Shown here in pieces: positions 8,036 to 16,368 of a stretch of DNA of 44,527 nucleotides; the stretch's first letter is position 1, and every line of letters starts with the position of its first letter. The notes beneath the pieces were generated by a model, which was not told where the DNA came from, searched no databases, and saw nothing but the letters and a program-made list of their open reading frames with translations. The stretch is taken from NCBI GenBank assembly GCA_900769705.1, contig CAAGHP010000008.1:1-44527 (forward strand), written 5' to 3'. The position numbers and the translations under genes are program-made. Source of the DNA: Alphaproteobacteria bacterium (lineage in GTDB: Bacteria; Pseudomonadota; Alphaproteobacteria; RF32; CAG-239).

Positions 8036-11000
8036 CTATAACAACGATGGAACATCATCATCTTCAGGTGTGCTGATTGGCTCAGATTGCTGAATATTGG
8101 CCGGAACTTCACCGTTTTGCTGCAATGCTCTCTGACGACGAGCATTATTATTTCTGTTCCGACGAACACGGCCGCCGGTCGGGCGAATATCTTCTTCATA
8201 TTCTCCGGAAGGCGAGTAACCGTCTCCTCCAACCATTCCGCTGCCTTCCGGACGGTCAGTTGTTAAGCCGTTACCGCTATCACCGATTTTACCGCGTTGC
8301 TTATCGGCCTGCTTATATCTTTTTTCGCTGTTTAGCCACATATCTTGGTTAGCAAAGATAATAATGCGTGTACCGGCCGGAATATACGTTACGGATTTGA
8401 CTTTAGTTTTATCTTGAATAATATCGTCAAATATCTGATCCATCTGGTTCAAGAAGTTTTCACGGGCTTGTCTGGCGGCGTCGCTTTTTGAATCAGAAGT
8501 TGATGTACCGTTTGATGAAGTGGTGCTACCCTCTCCGGCTGCCATCATATATGCCGTAGCGCTTTCCATTGCCGTCATCAGCATCGGAGCCGTATATTTT
8601 TTAAGTAATTGTTTATCCAAATAACCGATAGCACCGGCACGACCTTGCGCATCCGCCGTTTGAGCATTGCCTAGATTAAACTGTGAACCATCTGGACGGA
8701 TTAAGCGTTTCCAAGCAATACCTATCTTTACAGCTCCGCCGCTGTCGCCGCTGCCGAAACCGCTGCTGCCGCCGCCATCTCCACCAACAGAACCTATAAC
8801 ACGAGAGCCGGCTGGAATAATGATGTTGCGCCCTTCTTCCGAATATACATTACGTTCCACAATAGCTGTGACAGGAATTCCCGAACTAAAGCCTTCGGAT
8901 GCATAAACCGAACGTGCCAAAACCGCCGGAATCGGTTTATCTTCCAAAATCATTTCACTCATATCAACACGCCAAGTAGAAATTGTTCGGTCAGACCCCG
9001 GCCAGTCATCTTCTTCATAACCTGTAAAAACAGATGATTTAGTGCCTGACGATATAGAGCCGAAAGATATATCTCCACGTCGCTTGCTCTGTTGTGTTTT
9101 CAAAGCCGCAGCCAGCTGAGGATTATATTTTTCGCCAGGTCCATAACCGCCACCCGGGCCTAATGAGTTTGGTTTGCTACCGATGCCGTAAGCATTGCCA
9201 CTGCCAAAAGTTCCGGCCGGAACAAACATATTTTTTGCAGACGAATTTTTTATTTCTTCAACACCTATAGGATTATATTTCATATCGACAATCATACCTT
9301 CCGGCGTTCTATAGCCTATTTGATTGCCATTTTCATCATATACTTTATTATCATCATAAATACTGCCCAGAATATCTCCGTCCGGATTTAAAGCAATACC
9401 AATTACGCGGCGGCTAAATCCGCCTGTTGCAGACGACTGATTGTCTTGCGGTTCCATCGGCTTTTCTTCTTGAATCTGCACTTTTTTATAGTCTGCCCAG
9501 TCTTGTTTACTGTTTCCGGCTGAATTTTCTGAATTAGAAACCTGATAATACTGCAGCGGATAAGCTTTAGCAATTTCATCTCCGCTTACATTGCGAATAA
9601 TGCCGCCTTCAGCTAAATAACCGATATTTTGATTTTTATAGTCCAAAACATTGCCGTCAAGCTGCAGCTCACCGACTGTATTATTGCTAGCATCGCGAAC
9701 TGTATAATCACGGTTTCCACGGGCAACGACCTGTCCCGTTTTATCAACCACAAAGCCTTTATCCATTTTTCCCAAACGGCTGCCGGAAGTGTTCAAAATT
9801 GTGCCGTCTTTCATAATATAGCCGTAAACGATAAAATCTTCATTATAGACATACCAATCAAACAAAGCAAAACCAATTTCTTCGCCGCCGTGCTGAACGC
9901 TGCCGTCAAAGTTAATCTGCCCGACATTTTCGCCTTTGGCATTTGTAACTTGTCCTGAATTTTGCACCATACCCAAAAACGTATTGTCGTTTTTAAAAGC
10001 GATTTTATAGCGCATGGCATTACCGATTACCTTTTTAGACTTGGAAACTGCATTGCCGTTAGGCTGAACTGCGCCTAAAATTTGATTGTTATTATCCGCA
10101 ATGCTGCCGTTTTCCAAAATCTGCCCGATAATGTTATTATTAAAATCAATAACCGGATTTGGCGTTATAATACCATATTGCCATTGATTATCGGCATCAG
10201 ATATTATTCCTTTTCGGTTTATGCAACCCAAATTTTTACCATCAAAATCAATACCGCTGCCGGCATTGGAAATTCCCGCGTAATTGCCGTCAAAATCGAC
10301 CAAACCTTTATCCAAAACTGCATAGCCGATATAGGAACCGACATCGGATAAAGCCTGTCCGTTCGGTAATATATGCCCCATAGCCACACCACGGCTGTTT
10401 ATAACTTCTCCGCGGCCGTTCATAACTCCGATTGGCGCACATTTATCATTGTTCACAGCCGTAAACGGCAACAGCTTACCGGTTACTGAATTATTGTTAT
10501 CGCTTACATAACCGCCATAAATAACCTGACCGTACTTTGCGCCGTTTAAGTCTTGAACATTGCCTTCAGAATCCGCATACCCCAACAAATCACCGTTTGT
10601 ACCGACAGCTACGATATTATCTCCGGCATAACCGCGCAACGGCATAAGGTTTTGAGAAATACCGCCGGCCGAATCAACCACATAGTTTCCGGGTACAACC
10701 TTGTAGGCGACATCTCCATTTGCACCAAGAATAATATTATTGGTTGTCAAATATCCAAGATTATTCCCCTTAAATCCCAAAGCATACAACACATCAAACA
10801 TCGAGCCGACATAACCGTTTTTTCCTAACAGAATACCGTTCATATTGAGTTTAACATCCGGCATTTCTCGATAAAGGCTGCCATTCGGCGTAACATACGA
10901 ATAAACTTGTCCTTCCAGACCATAAACCGGAAGAAACTGACGGCTGCTGCCGTTAAATTTATTATCAGACGAAAACATATAGCCGAACGGAGAAACTTTG

Positions 11001-12247
11001 CGTTTATCGGCGCCGTCCATAACAGAAGCGTCTATTTCAGCCACTCCCAAAGCTTTATCAGAACTCGACAGAGCTATGCGGTCTTTAACCAAACCGCCGG
11101 ACAGCATTCCGTTGCTGTCAAAAGCCAAAGCTCCGTGCATACGTCCCATAATTCCGCCTTTCAATGAAATATATGTACCGTTACTCATACTTTGTCCGCT
11201 CAGTTGTCCCAAAGTATCAAACACCGGTCCGGCTTGTGTCAGTTGTCCGATTTTTTGATTGTCTTTATTATAAATATAGCCTCTTGCTCCTACTCTGCCG
11301 ATAATTTCCGTTTCTTTGGCAATCAAACCTTTTGGCAAAACACGCCCCAGATAGTTGCCTTTATTATCATTGGCGGTTGCCGATAAAGAAACGGAAAAAC
11401 CGATTACTTTATTGTCTTTGCTGACAATAGTTCCGTCAGCACGATAACGGCCGACTTCGTCAACACCGTTTACCACAACACCGTTATATGTAATCACGCC
11501 CAAATAACGTCCGCTCAAATCAAACGCATAGCCCGTACGCACAACCCGCCCGATTATACCTTTATTTGCAGCATAAATATATTCATTGGCGTGAACATTG
11601 CCTATTTCCTTACCTTCAAAGTCTATAACCTTACCTGAAGGAGCTATGCTGCCGATAAATTTTCCATCTAATGAAACAACCATTTTTGACGACATTAAAC
11701 GGCCATCCAAGCTATAGTCATCAACTGTTTTTTTGTAGGCATAGCCATTGGCTGAAACAAAACCGATTTCTGTTCCATCCAAGTTGGTATATGTTCCTGC
11801 GCCGGTCAAGCGTCCGACAGTAGCTCCGTCGGCGGAATAAACCAACCCCGGAAACAATATTGAACCGACAACCTTATATTGATTATCTACAACCAAACCA
11901 TTAGGCAAAGCCCGCCCCTGAGGCTTGCCGGTCACACTACGAACCACGCCATCGCTGTTGATTTTTCCAAGCGGGCGATTATCAATACCTATAGCCACAC
12001 CCTGAGGCACAACACCGCCGATAATTTCATTGTCATTATCAACAATCAAGCTGTCTGCTGTAATATAGCCAATGTTTTCGCCATCGGCGTTAATAACCAT
12101 ACCGGTGGAAATTACTTGTCCGATAACATTGCCGTTAAAATCGATAGCCGTAATCTCGGCAGCTTTGGCAGAATAAACTTTGCACCACATAACCGCTGCC
12201 GCCAGGATAACTAATTTAAGATATTTTTTTATTAAAACAAAACCCAT
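8036..12247 (-). CDS. virB10: Giant repeat protein with signal peptide and C-terminal VirB10/DotG domain
   Basis: This 1,403-residue protein has an N-terminal Sec signal (KKYLKLVILAAAVMW, cleavage near SAKA/A) instead of the cytoplasmic tail plus anchor normal for VirB10/DotG. Residues about 33-1000 are a continuous array of degenerate 17-18-residue repeats of the form D-x-x-G-x-x-I-G-x-V-x-x-x-G-x-V-x. A Gly/Pro-rich linker leads to a TrbI/VirB10 domain (about 1085-1330). It is marked by 'PVTAIVERNVYSEEG', 'IIIPAGSRVIGSV', 'IAWKRLIRPDGSQFNL', 'YMMAAGEG' in the antenna region and 'IPAGTRIIIFANQDMWLN'. A polar tail ends the protein. It should form the outer-membrane channel cap with the VirB9 homologue. 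Its start overlaps the stop of the next-upstream repeat protein (TAATG) behind GGAGG, so the two are made together. The nearest known analogues are DotG/IcmE, TraO and CagY. Confidence 0.88.
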   Translation of the reverse strand: MGFVLIKKYLKLVILAAAVMWCKVYSAKAAEITAIDFNGNVIGQVISTGMVINADGENIGYITADSLIVDNDNEIIGGVVPQGVAIGIDNRPLGKINSDGVVRSVTGKPQGRALPNGLVVDNQYKVVGSILFPGLVYSADGATVGRLTGAGTYTNLDGTEIGFVSANGYAYKKTVDDYSLDGRLMSSKMVVSLDGKFIGSIAPSGKVIDFEGKEIGNVHANEYIYAANKGIIGRVVRTGYAFDLSGRYLGVITYNGVVVNGVDEVGRYRADGTIVSKDNKVIGFSVSLSATANDNKGNYLGRVLPKGLIAKETEIIGRVGARGYIYNKDNQKIGQLTQAGPVFDTLGQLSGQSMSNGTYISLKGGIMGRMHGALAFDSNGMLSGGLVKDRIALSSSDKALGVAEIDASVMDGADKRKVSPFGYMFSSDNKFNGSSRQFLPVYGLEGQVYSYVTPNGSLYREMPDVKLNMNGILLGKNGYVGSMFDVLYALGFKGNNLGYLTTNNIILGANGDVAYKVVPGNYVVDSAGGISQNLMPLRGYAGDNIVAVGTNGDLLGYADSEGNVQDLNGAKYGQVIYGGYVSDNNNSVTGKLLPFTAVNNDKCAPIGVMNGRGEVINSRGVAMGHILPNGQALSDVGSYIGYAVLDKGLVDFDGNYAGISNAGSGIDFDGKNLGCINRKGIISDADNQWQYGIITPNPVIDFNNNIIGQILENGSIADNNNQILGAVQPNGNAVSKSKKVIGNAMRYKIAFKNDNTFLGMVQNSGQVTNAKGENVGQINFDGSVQHGGEEIGFALFDWYVYNEDFIVYGYIMKDGTILNTSGSRLGKMDKGFVVDKTGQVVARGNRDYTVRDASNNTVGELQLDGNVLDYKNQNIGYLAEGGIIRNVSGDEIAKAYPLQYYQVSNSENSAGNSKQDWADYKKVQIQEEKPMEPQDNQSSATGGFSRRVIGIALNPDGDILGSIYDDNKVYDENGNQIGYRTPEGMIVDMKYNPIGVEEIKNSSAKNMFVPAGTFGSGNAYGIGSKPNSLGPGGGYGPGEKYNPQLAAALKTQQSKRRGDISFGSISSGTKSSVFTGYEEDDWPGSDRTISTWRVDMSEMILEDKPIPAVLARSVYASEGFSSGIPVTAIVERNVYSEEGRNIIIPAGSRVIGSVGGDGGGSSGFGSGDSGGAVKIGIAWKRLIRPDGSQFNLGNAQTADAQGRAGAIGYLDKQLLKKYTAPMLMTAMESATAYMMAAGEGSTTSSNGTSTSDSKSDAARQARENFLNQMDQIFDDIIQDKTKVKSVTYIPAGTRIIIFANQDMWLNSEKRYKQADKQRGKIGDSGNGLTTDRPEGSGMVGGDGYSPSGEYEEDIRPTGGRVRRNRNNNARRQRALQQNGEVPANIQQSEPISTPEDDDVPSLL

Positions 12248-15200
12248 TAGTTCCTCCGATTTTTTGCAACTTCCGGCAATAAATAGCCTGCAACATTTTT
12301 ATCAGCATCAATAAACGAACCATTGCTCTTCATGAAGCCTATTTCTTTATTTATATTTTCTACAACTTTGCCGTTGGCGGCCAAGCGTCCGGCATAATCA
12401 CCATTATTAGAAAGCACGGTATTTCCAATATTATAAACATGCCCCAGTATATTGTTTTGATTATCCACCGCCAAACCGTCGGTCAACAGCTTACCGATGG
12501 CGCTGCCGCTGCGGTAAACTTTACCGTCAAATCCGATAAATCCTTTTACTTTGTCATCATTGCCAATCACAATATCGCCGTTTACTACTTCGCCTAACAA
12601 ACGCCCTTCTGAGCTAACGACTTTGCCGTCGGCCATAACATTACCGGAGATAACTTTCTGCACATTCATAAACCGCCCGTCCGGCAAAATCTCTCCGATG
12701 ATATGCCCACCGAAATCAATTACCAATCCCTTAGGCATTGCTGAAATATTGTTATTTGTAACTCCTCCCGGCAGCAATGCGGCTATTTCCGTGTTATCCG
12801 CACTGACAACAACGCCATGTGCATTTGAATATCCGATATAGCTACCAAACAAATCAACCATCGCCGATTCCGGCAGAACCTCGCCGACCAAACGTCCGTC
12901 ACGTACAATATGTCCGTCTGGAATAATTCTACCGGTTATATCTCCGCGCCTGTACGGATTGCCGTCGCCGTCTTCATTATCATCTTCAAGCTCAACCACA
13001 TCGCCTGAAGCCACGACATAGCCTAAATAAGCACCATTATAGCCGCGCACGCCGCCTTGGTGTACAATTCCGCCCAACTGACGACCGGTTTCGTCAAAGA
13101 AACGACCTTTAGCATCGGATTTTCCAATAATGTTGCCGGTTGTGCTGATAATATTCAAATCATAGTTAATAAAACCCAGAGGCTGGCCGTCCATATCCAC
13201 TACATATCCGGTTTCTAAAAACTTACCCGGAGTTTCGCCGTATAGTCCGATGCCGGCTCCCTTGATTCTATCCACAACTTCTCCCTCGGCATCATAAACA
13301 TTGCCATCCGGAAACAGATGTCCCATAATATTGCCCTGCGCATCTATTAACACATTGACTTCCGGCGCGGCAAAACCAATGATTTTATTGTTTCTGTTTG
13401 CAATTAAATTATGCAAAAACAATCTGGCCGCACTTTGCCCCGGTATAGAAATTTTACCGTTTTTATCAAATGTACCCAAAAGTTTTCCGTTAAAATCATA
13501 GGCATAATAAGCATTAGAGGTTTTACCTAAATAAGCCATATCTTTATCAAAAACTTCGCCGTTGTGATTAACACAGCCGATAACCTCATTGCCTTTGCCG
13601 CGCAAAGTACCGTTTTCTTCGAGAACACCCAAACTTTGCCACTCGGTAGACATAACAACCCGTGGTTTAACGATGTGCCCTTTAATCTGCGGTTTTTCCA
13701 AATCCAAAACCGAACCATCAGGATTCAGACAGCCAACTTCTTTATTGTAACTGTCGCGGACATAGCCGTCGGCATTTGCTTCGCCGATATAATTGCATTC
13801 ATCGTCATAAACGCTTCCGGTTTCAATAATTTTACCGGCAAACTGCCCTTCATCAGTCCAAGCCGTGCCATCAGCATAAATTCTTATTGACGTTTCTACT
13901 CCGTCGTGGCGAACAATGCCGTCTCTGTCCAGACGATATCCATAATTGCAGCCCCAGTTGGCGATATATCCGGAATGAATACCGCGGGCAATAATTTTAG
14001 CGCCGCTTTTATCTGTAACCAACCCGCTCGGACGCATTTTTCCCACAACTTTATTTTGGCTGATAATTTCTCCGCGGTTATTCAACTCGCCTAAAACTTT
14101 TCCGTCAGGAGTTATCGGCAGCAGCATTTTATCCAGCAATGAACCTATTTTTTGAATACCATAAGCTCGAATATTACCGTCTTTATCTGAAATACCTATA
14201 ATTTTTCCGCTCTTATCATAGGCTACATTTTTATTGTTTACCCATCCCATTATATTGCCGTTTTTATCCAGTGCTAAATTGGCTTTTTCGCCGACACGCC
14301 CGATTATCTTACCGTTGGTATCAATTACATTGCCGTTTTCATCAACCCGGCCGATAATATTACCGTTAAAATCGCGAACATTGCCATCTTCATCAATATA
14401 ACCGATAACATTACCGTTTTCATCATAAGCCAATTGAATAGCCGCACCTTTTTTGCCGACAACCGGATGTTCAGTTTCTTCTTTAACAGTCTGCACTGCG
14501 TTGCCATTTTTATCAACCCTGCCGATAACTTTGCCGGACATATCATGCACAGTGCCGTTTTCATCGACATAGCCGATTACATTGCCGTTTTCATCATAAA
14601 CCAGCTTATGGTGTTCTCCTGCATGTCCTATAACATTGCCGTTTTCATCAACAATATTGCCGTTTTCATCAATATGCCCAATGACATTTCCGTTAAAGTC
14701 ATATACTGTTCCGTCATCATCAATGTAGCCGATAACATTTCCGTCTTTATCATAAGCCAAACGCTTTTCGGTGCCGACTTTACCGATATTCTCGGTAATC
14801 ATCCTATCTCCGATAATATTGCCGTCTTTATCAATGTAGCCGACAATATCGTCATTATTATGTACAATACCGTCTTCATCAATATAGCCGATGGCATTGC
14901 CGTTTTCATCAACGGCCAAATCTTTCCAATCTTTGCCGACACGCCCGATTATCTTACCGTTGGTATCAATTACATTGCCGTTTTCATCAACCCGACCGAT
15001 AATATTACCGTTAAAATCGCGAACATTGCCATCTTCATCAACATAACCGATAACATTACCGTTTTCATCATAAACCAGTTGTGACGTAGAACCGCGCGTA
15101 CCGACTTTTTGCTTTTTAAAAACATTGTCGTTTTCATCCGTAAACCCGACCACATCGCCGTTTTCGTCCACTACTTCGCCGTTTGGCATCACAACGCCCA

Positions 15201-16359
15201 GACGGTTGCCGTCATCATCCAACGCAACATCGCCTGATTTAGCGACATGGCCGATGATATTGCCGTTTTTGTCAATTACATTGCCGTTTTCATCAACCCG
15301 ACCAATCACATTACCATCCAAATCAACAACCGTGCCGTCCTCAAGCACCCGACCGATGATATTGCCGTTTTCATCATAAACGTAACCGACATCAATAGCC
15401 TTGCCGACAACTTTGCCGCTTTCGCCGATAATTGTACCGTCTGACATCATAGTGCCTATGGTTTTGCCATCATTGTCATGAGCAACTCCGGCCGCGTCAA
15501 CATAACCGGAGACATTGCCGTTTTCATCCATAACCAATTTGCCGGTTGAAGCAACACCGATAATATTTCCTTCTTTGTCCACCGTCATACCATCGGCATT
15601 CACACGACCGATTTCATTGCCGTTTTGGTCGTGGATAAGTCCGTCTTCTCCTATAACGCCGATAATTTTTCCATCCGGTCCCACGGCATAGCGAACCTGT
15701 CCGTTAGTCTGTAAATCAGCCTGAGGAGCCGCCGCCCCGCCGCTGCCGGCACCTTCACAAAAGTTGCAATCCTCCTTATGAACGGCGCTTCCGTATACCG
15801 GAACTTCATCATGTTTGGCATTGCTATCCGAAACATTCGTTTCCCGCCAGGTAACTTTAAAATTATTCTGCACATTGGCGGCAATAGTCGGCTTCCATTT
15901 CATCGTAACATTACAAGTGATTTTACCGCGCAGCTCCTTATCTTTACAGTCAGATTCGAAACCAAAGCCTTCAAAGGCAGCTTCTTCCAAATCTACCGAA
16001 ATAATCTTGATAGCGCTTTTGCCGTTTGTCCCGATAGTCAAAACATTAGTGGAATCATTGCCTAAAACAACTTGTCCCATGTTAATCGGATTCGGCGTCA
16101 GAGTAATCGGACGCTCCACTTCATCGCCTTCGTCAAATTCAATCTCGGCTTCATTATTGGTATTGGCATTCATTCCCAAATCAGACTCTGCATCAATAGT
16201 GTCTTCCACCTCATAATGCTGTTCTTCTTCCGGAGCTTCAGCAGTCAGCAGCATCAGTCCAAACAAAAACACCAACAGGGTTATTATACCGACAATTAAA
16301 ATAATCCTATTTGTTTTGCGGACATACCTATCCGAATGTGTCAATACTTCTTTAGCCAT
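12247..16359 (-). CDS. Giant repeat protein with inner-membrane anchor, DotG N-terminal half-like
   Basis: This 1,370-residue protein has a short cytosolic N-terminus, then one membrane helix (about 18-40, 'IILIVGIITLLVFLFGLMLL') and an acidic stretch. An Ig-like domain follows (about 88-190) with 'LTPNPINMGQVVLGNDS' and four cysteines, recalling ASH-type beta-sandwiches. From about residue 220 to the end it is a repeat array with consensus DxNGNIIGRVDENGNVI (17 residues). It has no VirB10 domain. Topology, repeats and position match the N-terminal half of DotG/VirB10, whose C-terminal half is the next gene. The VirB9 stop lies 9 nt before the ATG and the ribosome binding site is weak. Function is inferred: an inner-membrane and periplasmic scaffold. 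Confidence 0.82.
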   Translation of the reverse strand: MAKEVLTHSDRYVRKTNRIILIVGIITLLVFLFGLMLLTAEAPEEEQHYEVEDTIDAESDLGMNANTNNEAEIEFDEGDEVERPITLTPNPINMGQVVLGNDSTNVLTIGTNGKSAIKIISVDLEEAAFEGFGFESDCKDKELRGKITCNVTMKWKPTIAANVQNNFKVTWRETNVSDSNAKHDEVPVYGSAVHKEDCNFCEGAGSGGAAAPQADLQTNGQVRYAVGPDGKIIGVIGEDGLIHDQNGNEIGRVNADGMTVDKEGNIIGVASTGKLVMDENGNVSGYVDAAGVAHDNDGKTIGTMMSDGTIIGESGKVVGKAIDVGYVYDENGNIIGRVLEDGTVVDLDGNVIGRVDENGNVIDKNGNIIGHVAKSGDVALDDDGNRLGVVMPNGEVVDENGDVVGFTDENDNVFKKQKVGTRGSTSQLVYDENGNVIGYVDEDGNVRDFNGNIIGRVDENGNVIDTNGKIIGRVGKDWKDLAVDENGNAIGYIDEDGIVHNNDDIVGYIDKDGNIIGDRMITENIGKVGTEKRLAYDKDGNVIGYIDDDGTVYDFNGNVIGHIDENGNIVDENGNVIGHAGEHHKLVYDENGNVIGYVDENGTVHDMSGKVIGRVDKNGNAVQTVKEETEHPVVGKKGAAIQLAYDENGNVIGYIDEDGNVRDFNGNIIGRVDENGNVIDTNGKIIGRVGEKANLALDKNGNIMGWVNNKNVAYDKSGKIIGISDKDGNIRAYGIQKIGSLLDKMLLPITPDGKVLGELNNRGEIISQNKVVGKMRPSGLVTDKSGAKIIARGIHSGYIANWGCNYGYRLDRDGIVRHDGVETSIRIYADGTAWTDEGQFAGKIIETGSVYDDECNYIGEANADGYVRDSYNKEVGCLNPDGSVLDLEKPQIKGHIVKPRVVMSTEWQSLGVLEENGTLRGKGNEVIGCVNHNGEVFDKDMAYLGKTSNAYYAYDFNGKLLGTFDKNGKISIPGQSAARLFLHNLIANRNNKIIGFAAPEVNVLIDAQGNIMGHLFPDGNVYDAEGEVVDRIKGAGIGLYGETPGKFLETGYVVDMDGQPLGFINYDLNIISTTGNIIGKSDAKGRFFDETGRQLGGIVHQGGVRGYNGAYLGYVVASGDVVELEDDNEDGDGNPYRRGDITGRIIPDGHIVRDGRLVGEVLPESAMVDLFGSYIGYSNAHGVVVSADNTEIAALLPGGVTNNNISAMPKGLVIDFGGHIIGEILPDGRFMNVQKVISGNVMADGKVVSSEGRLLGEVVNGDIVIGNDDKVKGFIGFDGKVYRSGSAIGKLLTDGLAVDNQNNILGHVYNIGNTVLSNNGDYAGRLAANGKVVENINKEIGFMKSNGSFIDADKNVAGYLLPEVAKNRRN
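14290..14428 (-). repeat. 139-bp near-identical repeat, copy A
   Basis: This copy encodes residues about 645-690 of the membrane-anchored repeat protein. Compared by eye with 14935-15073, it differs at two bases (CCCGGCCG versus CCCGACCG, and CAATATAACC versus CAACATAACC). The two copies are offset by exactly 645 bp, or 215 codons. Confidence 0.9.
14935..15073 (-). repeat. 139-bp near-identical repeat, copy B
   Basis: This copy encodes residues about 430-475 and partners 14290-14428. Because the offset is a multiple of three, recombination between the copies would delete or duplicate 215 codons without breaking the frame. Many shorter 51-bp-period repeats surround it (about 14290-15640). Confidence 0.9.
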
Positions 16360-16368
16360 TTTTTTACT

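Noticed and set aside
12230..12260. The two giant genes as one gene broken by a frameshift
   Set aside because: The second gene has its own ribosome binding site, ATG and Sec signal peptide, which a simple frameshift would not create.
14434..15084. A 216-codon open frame on the plus strand inside the repeat protein
   Set aside because: It mirrors the tandem repeats of the minus-strand gene, which keep the opposite frame open. No ribosome binding site, and the product is only a repeat shadow.
14290..15640. Regular 51-bp repeats as a CRISPR array
   Set aside because: The repeats are in-frame coding units with variable sequence and no unique spacers of constant length. No cas gene is near.
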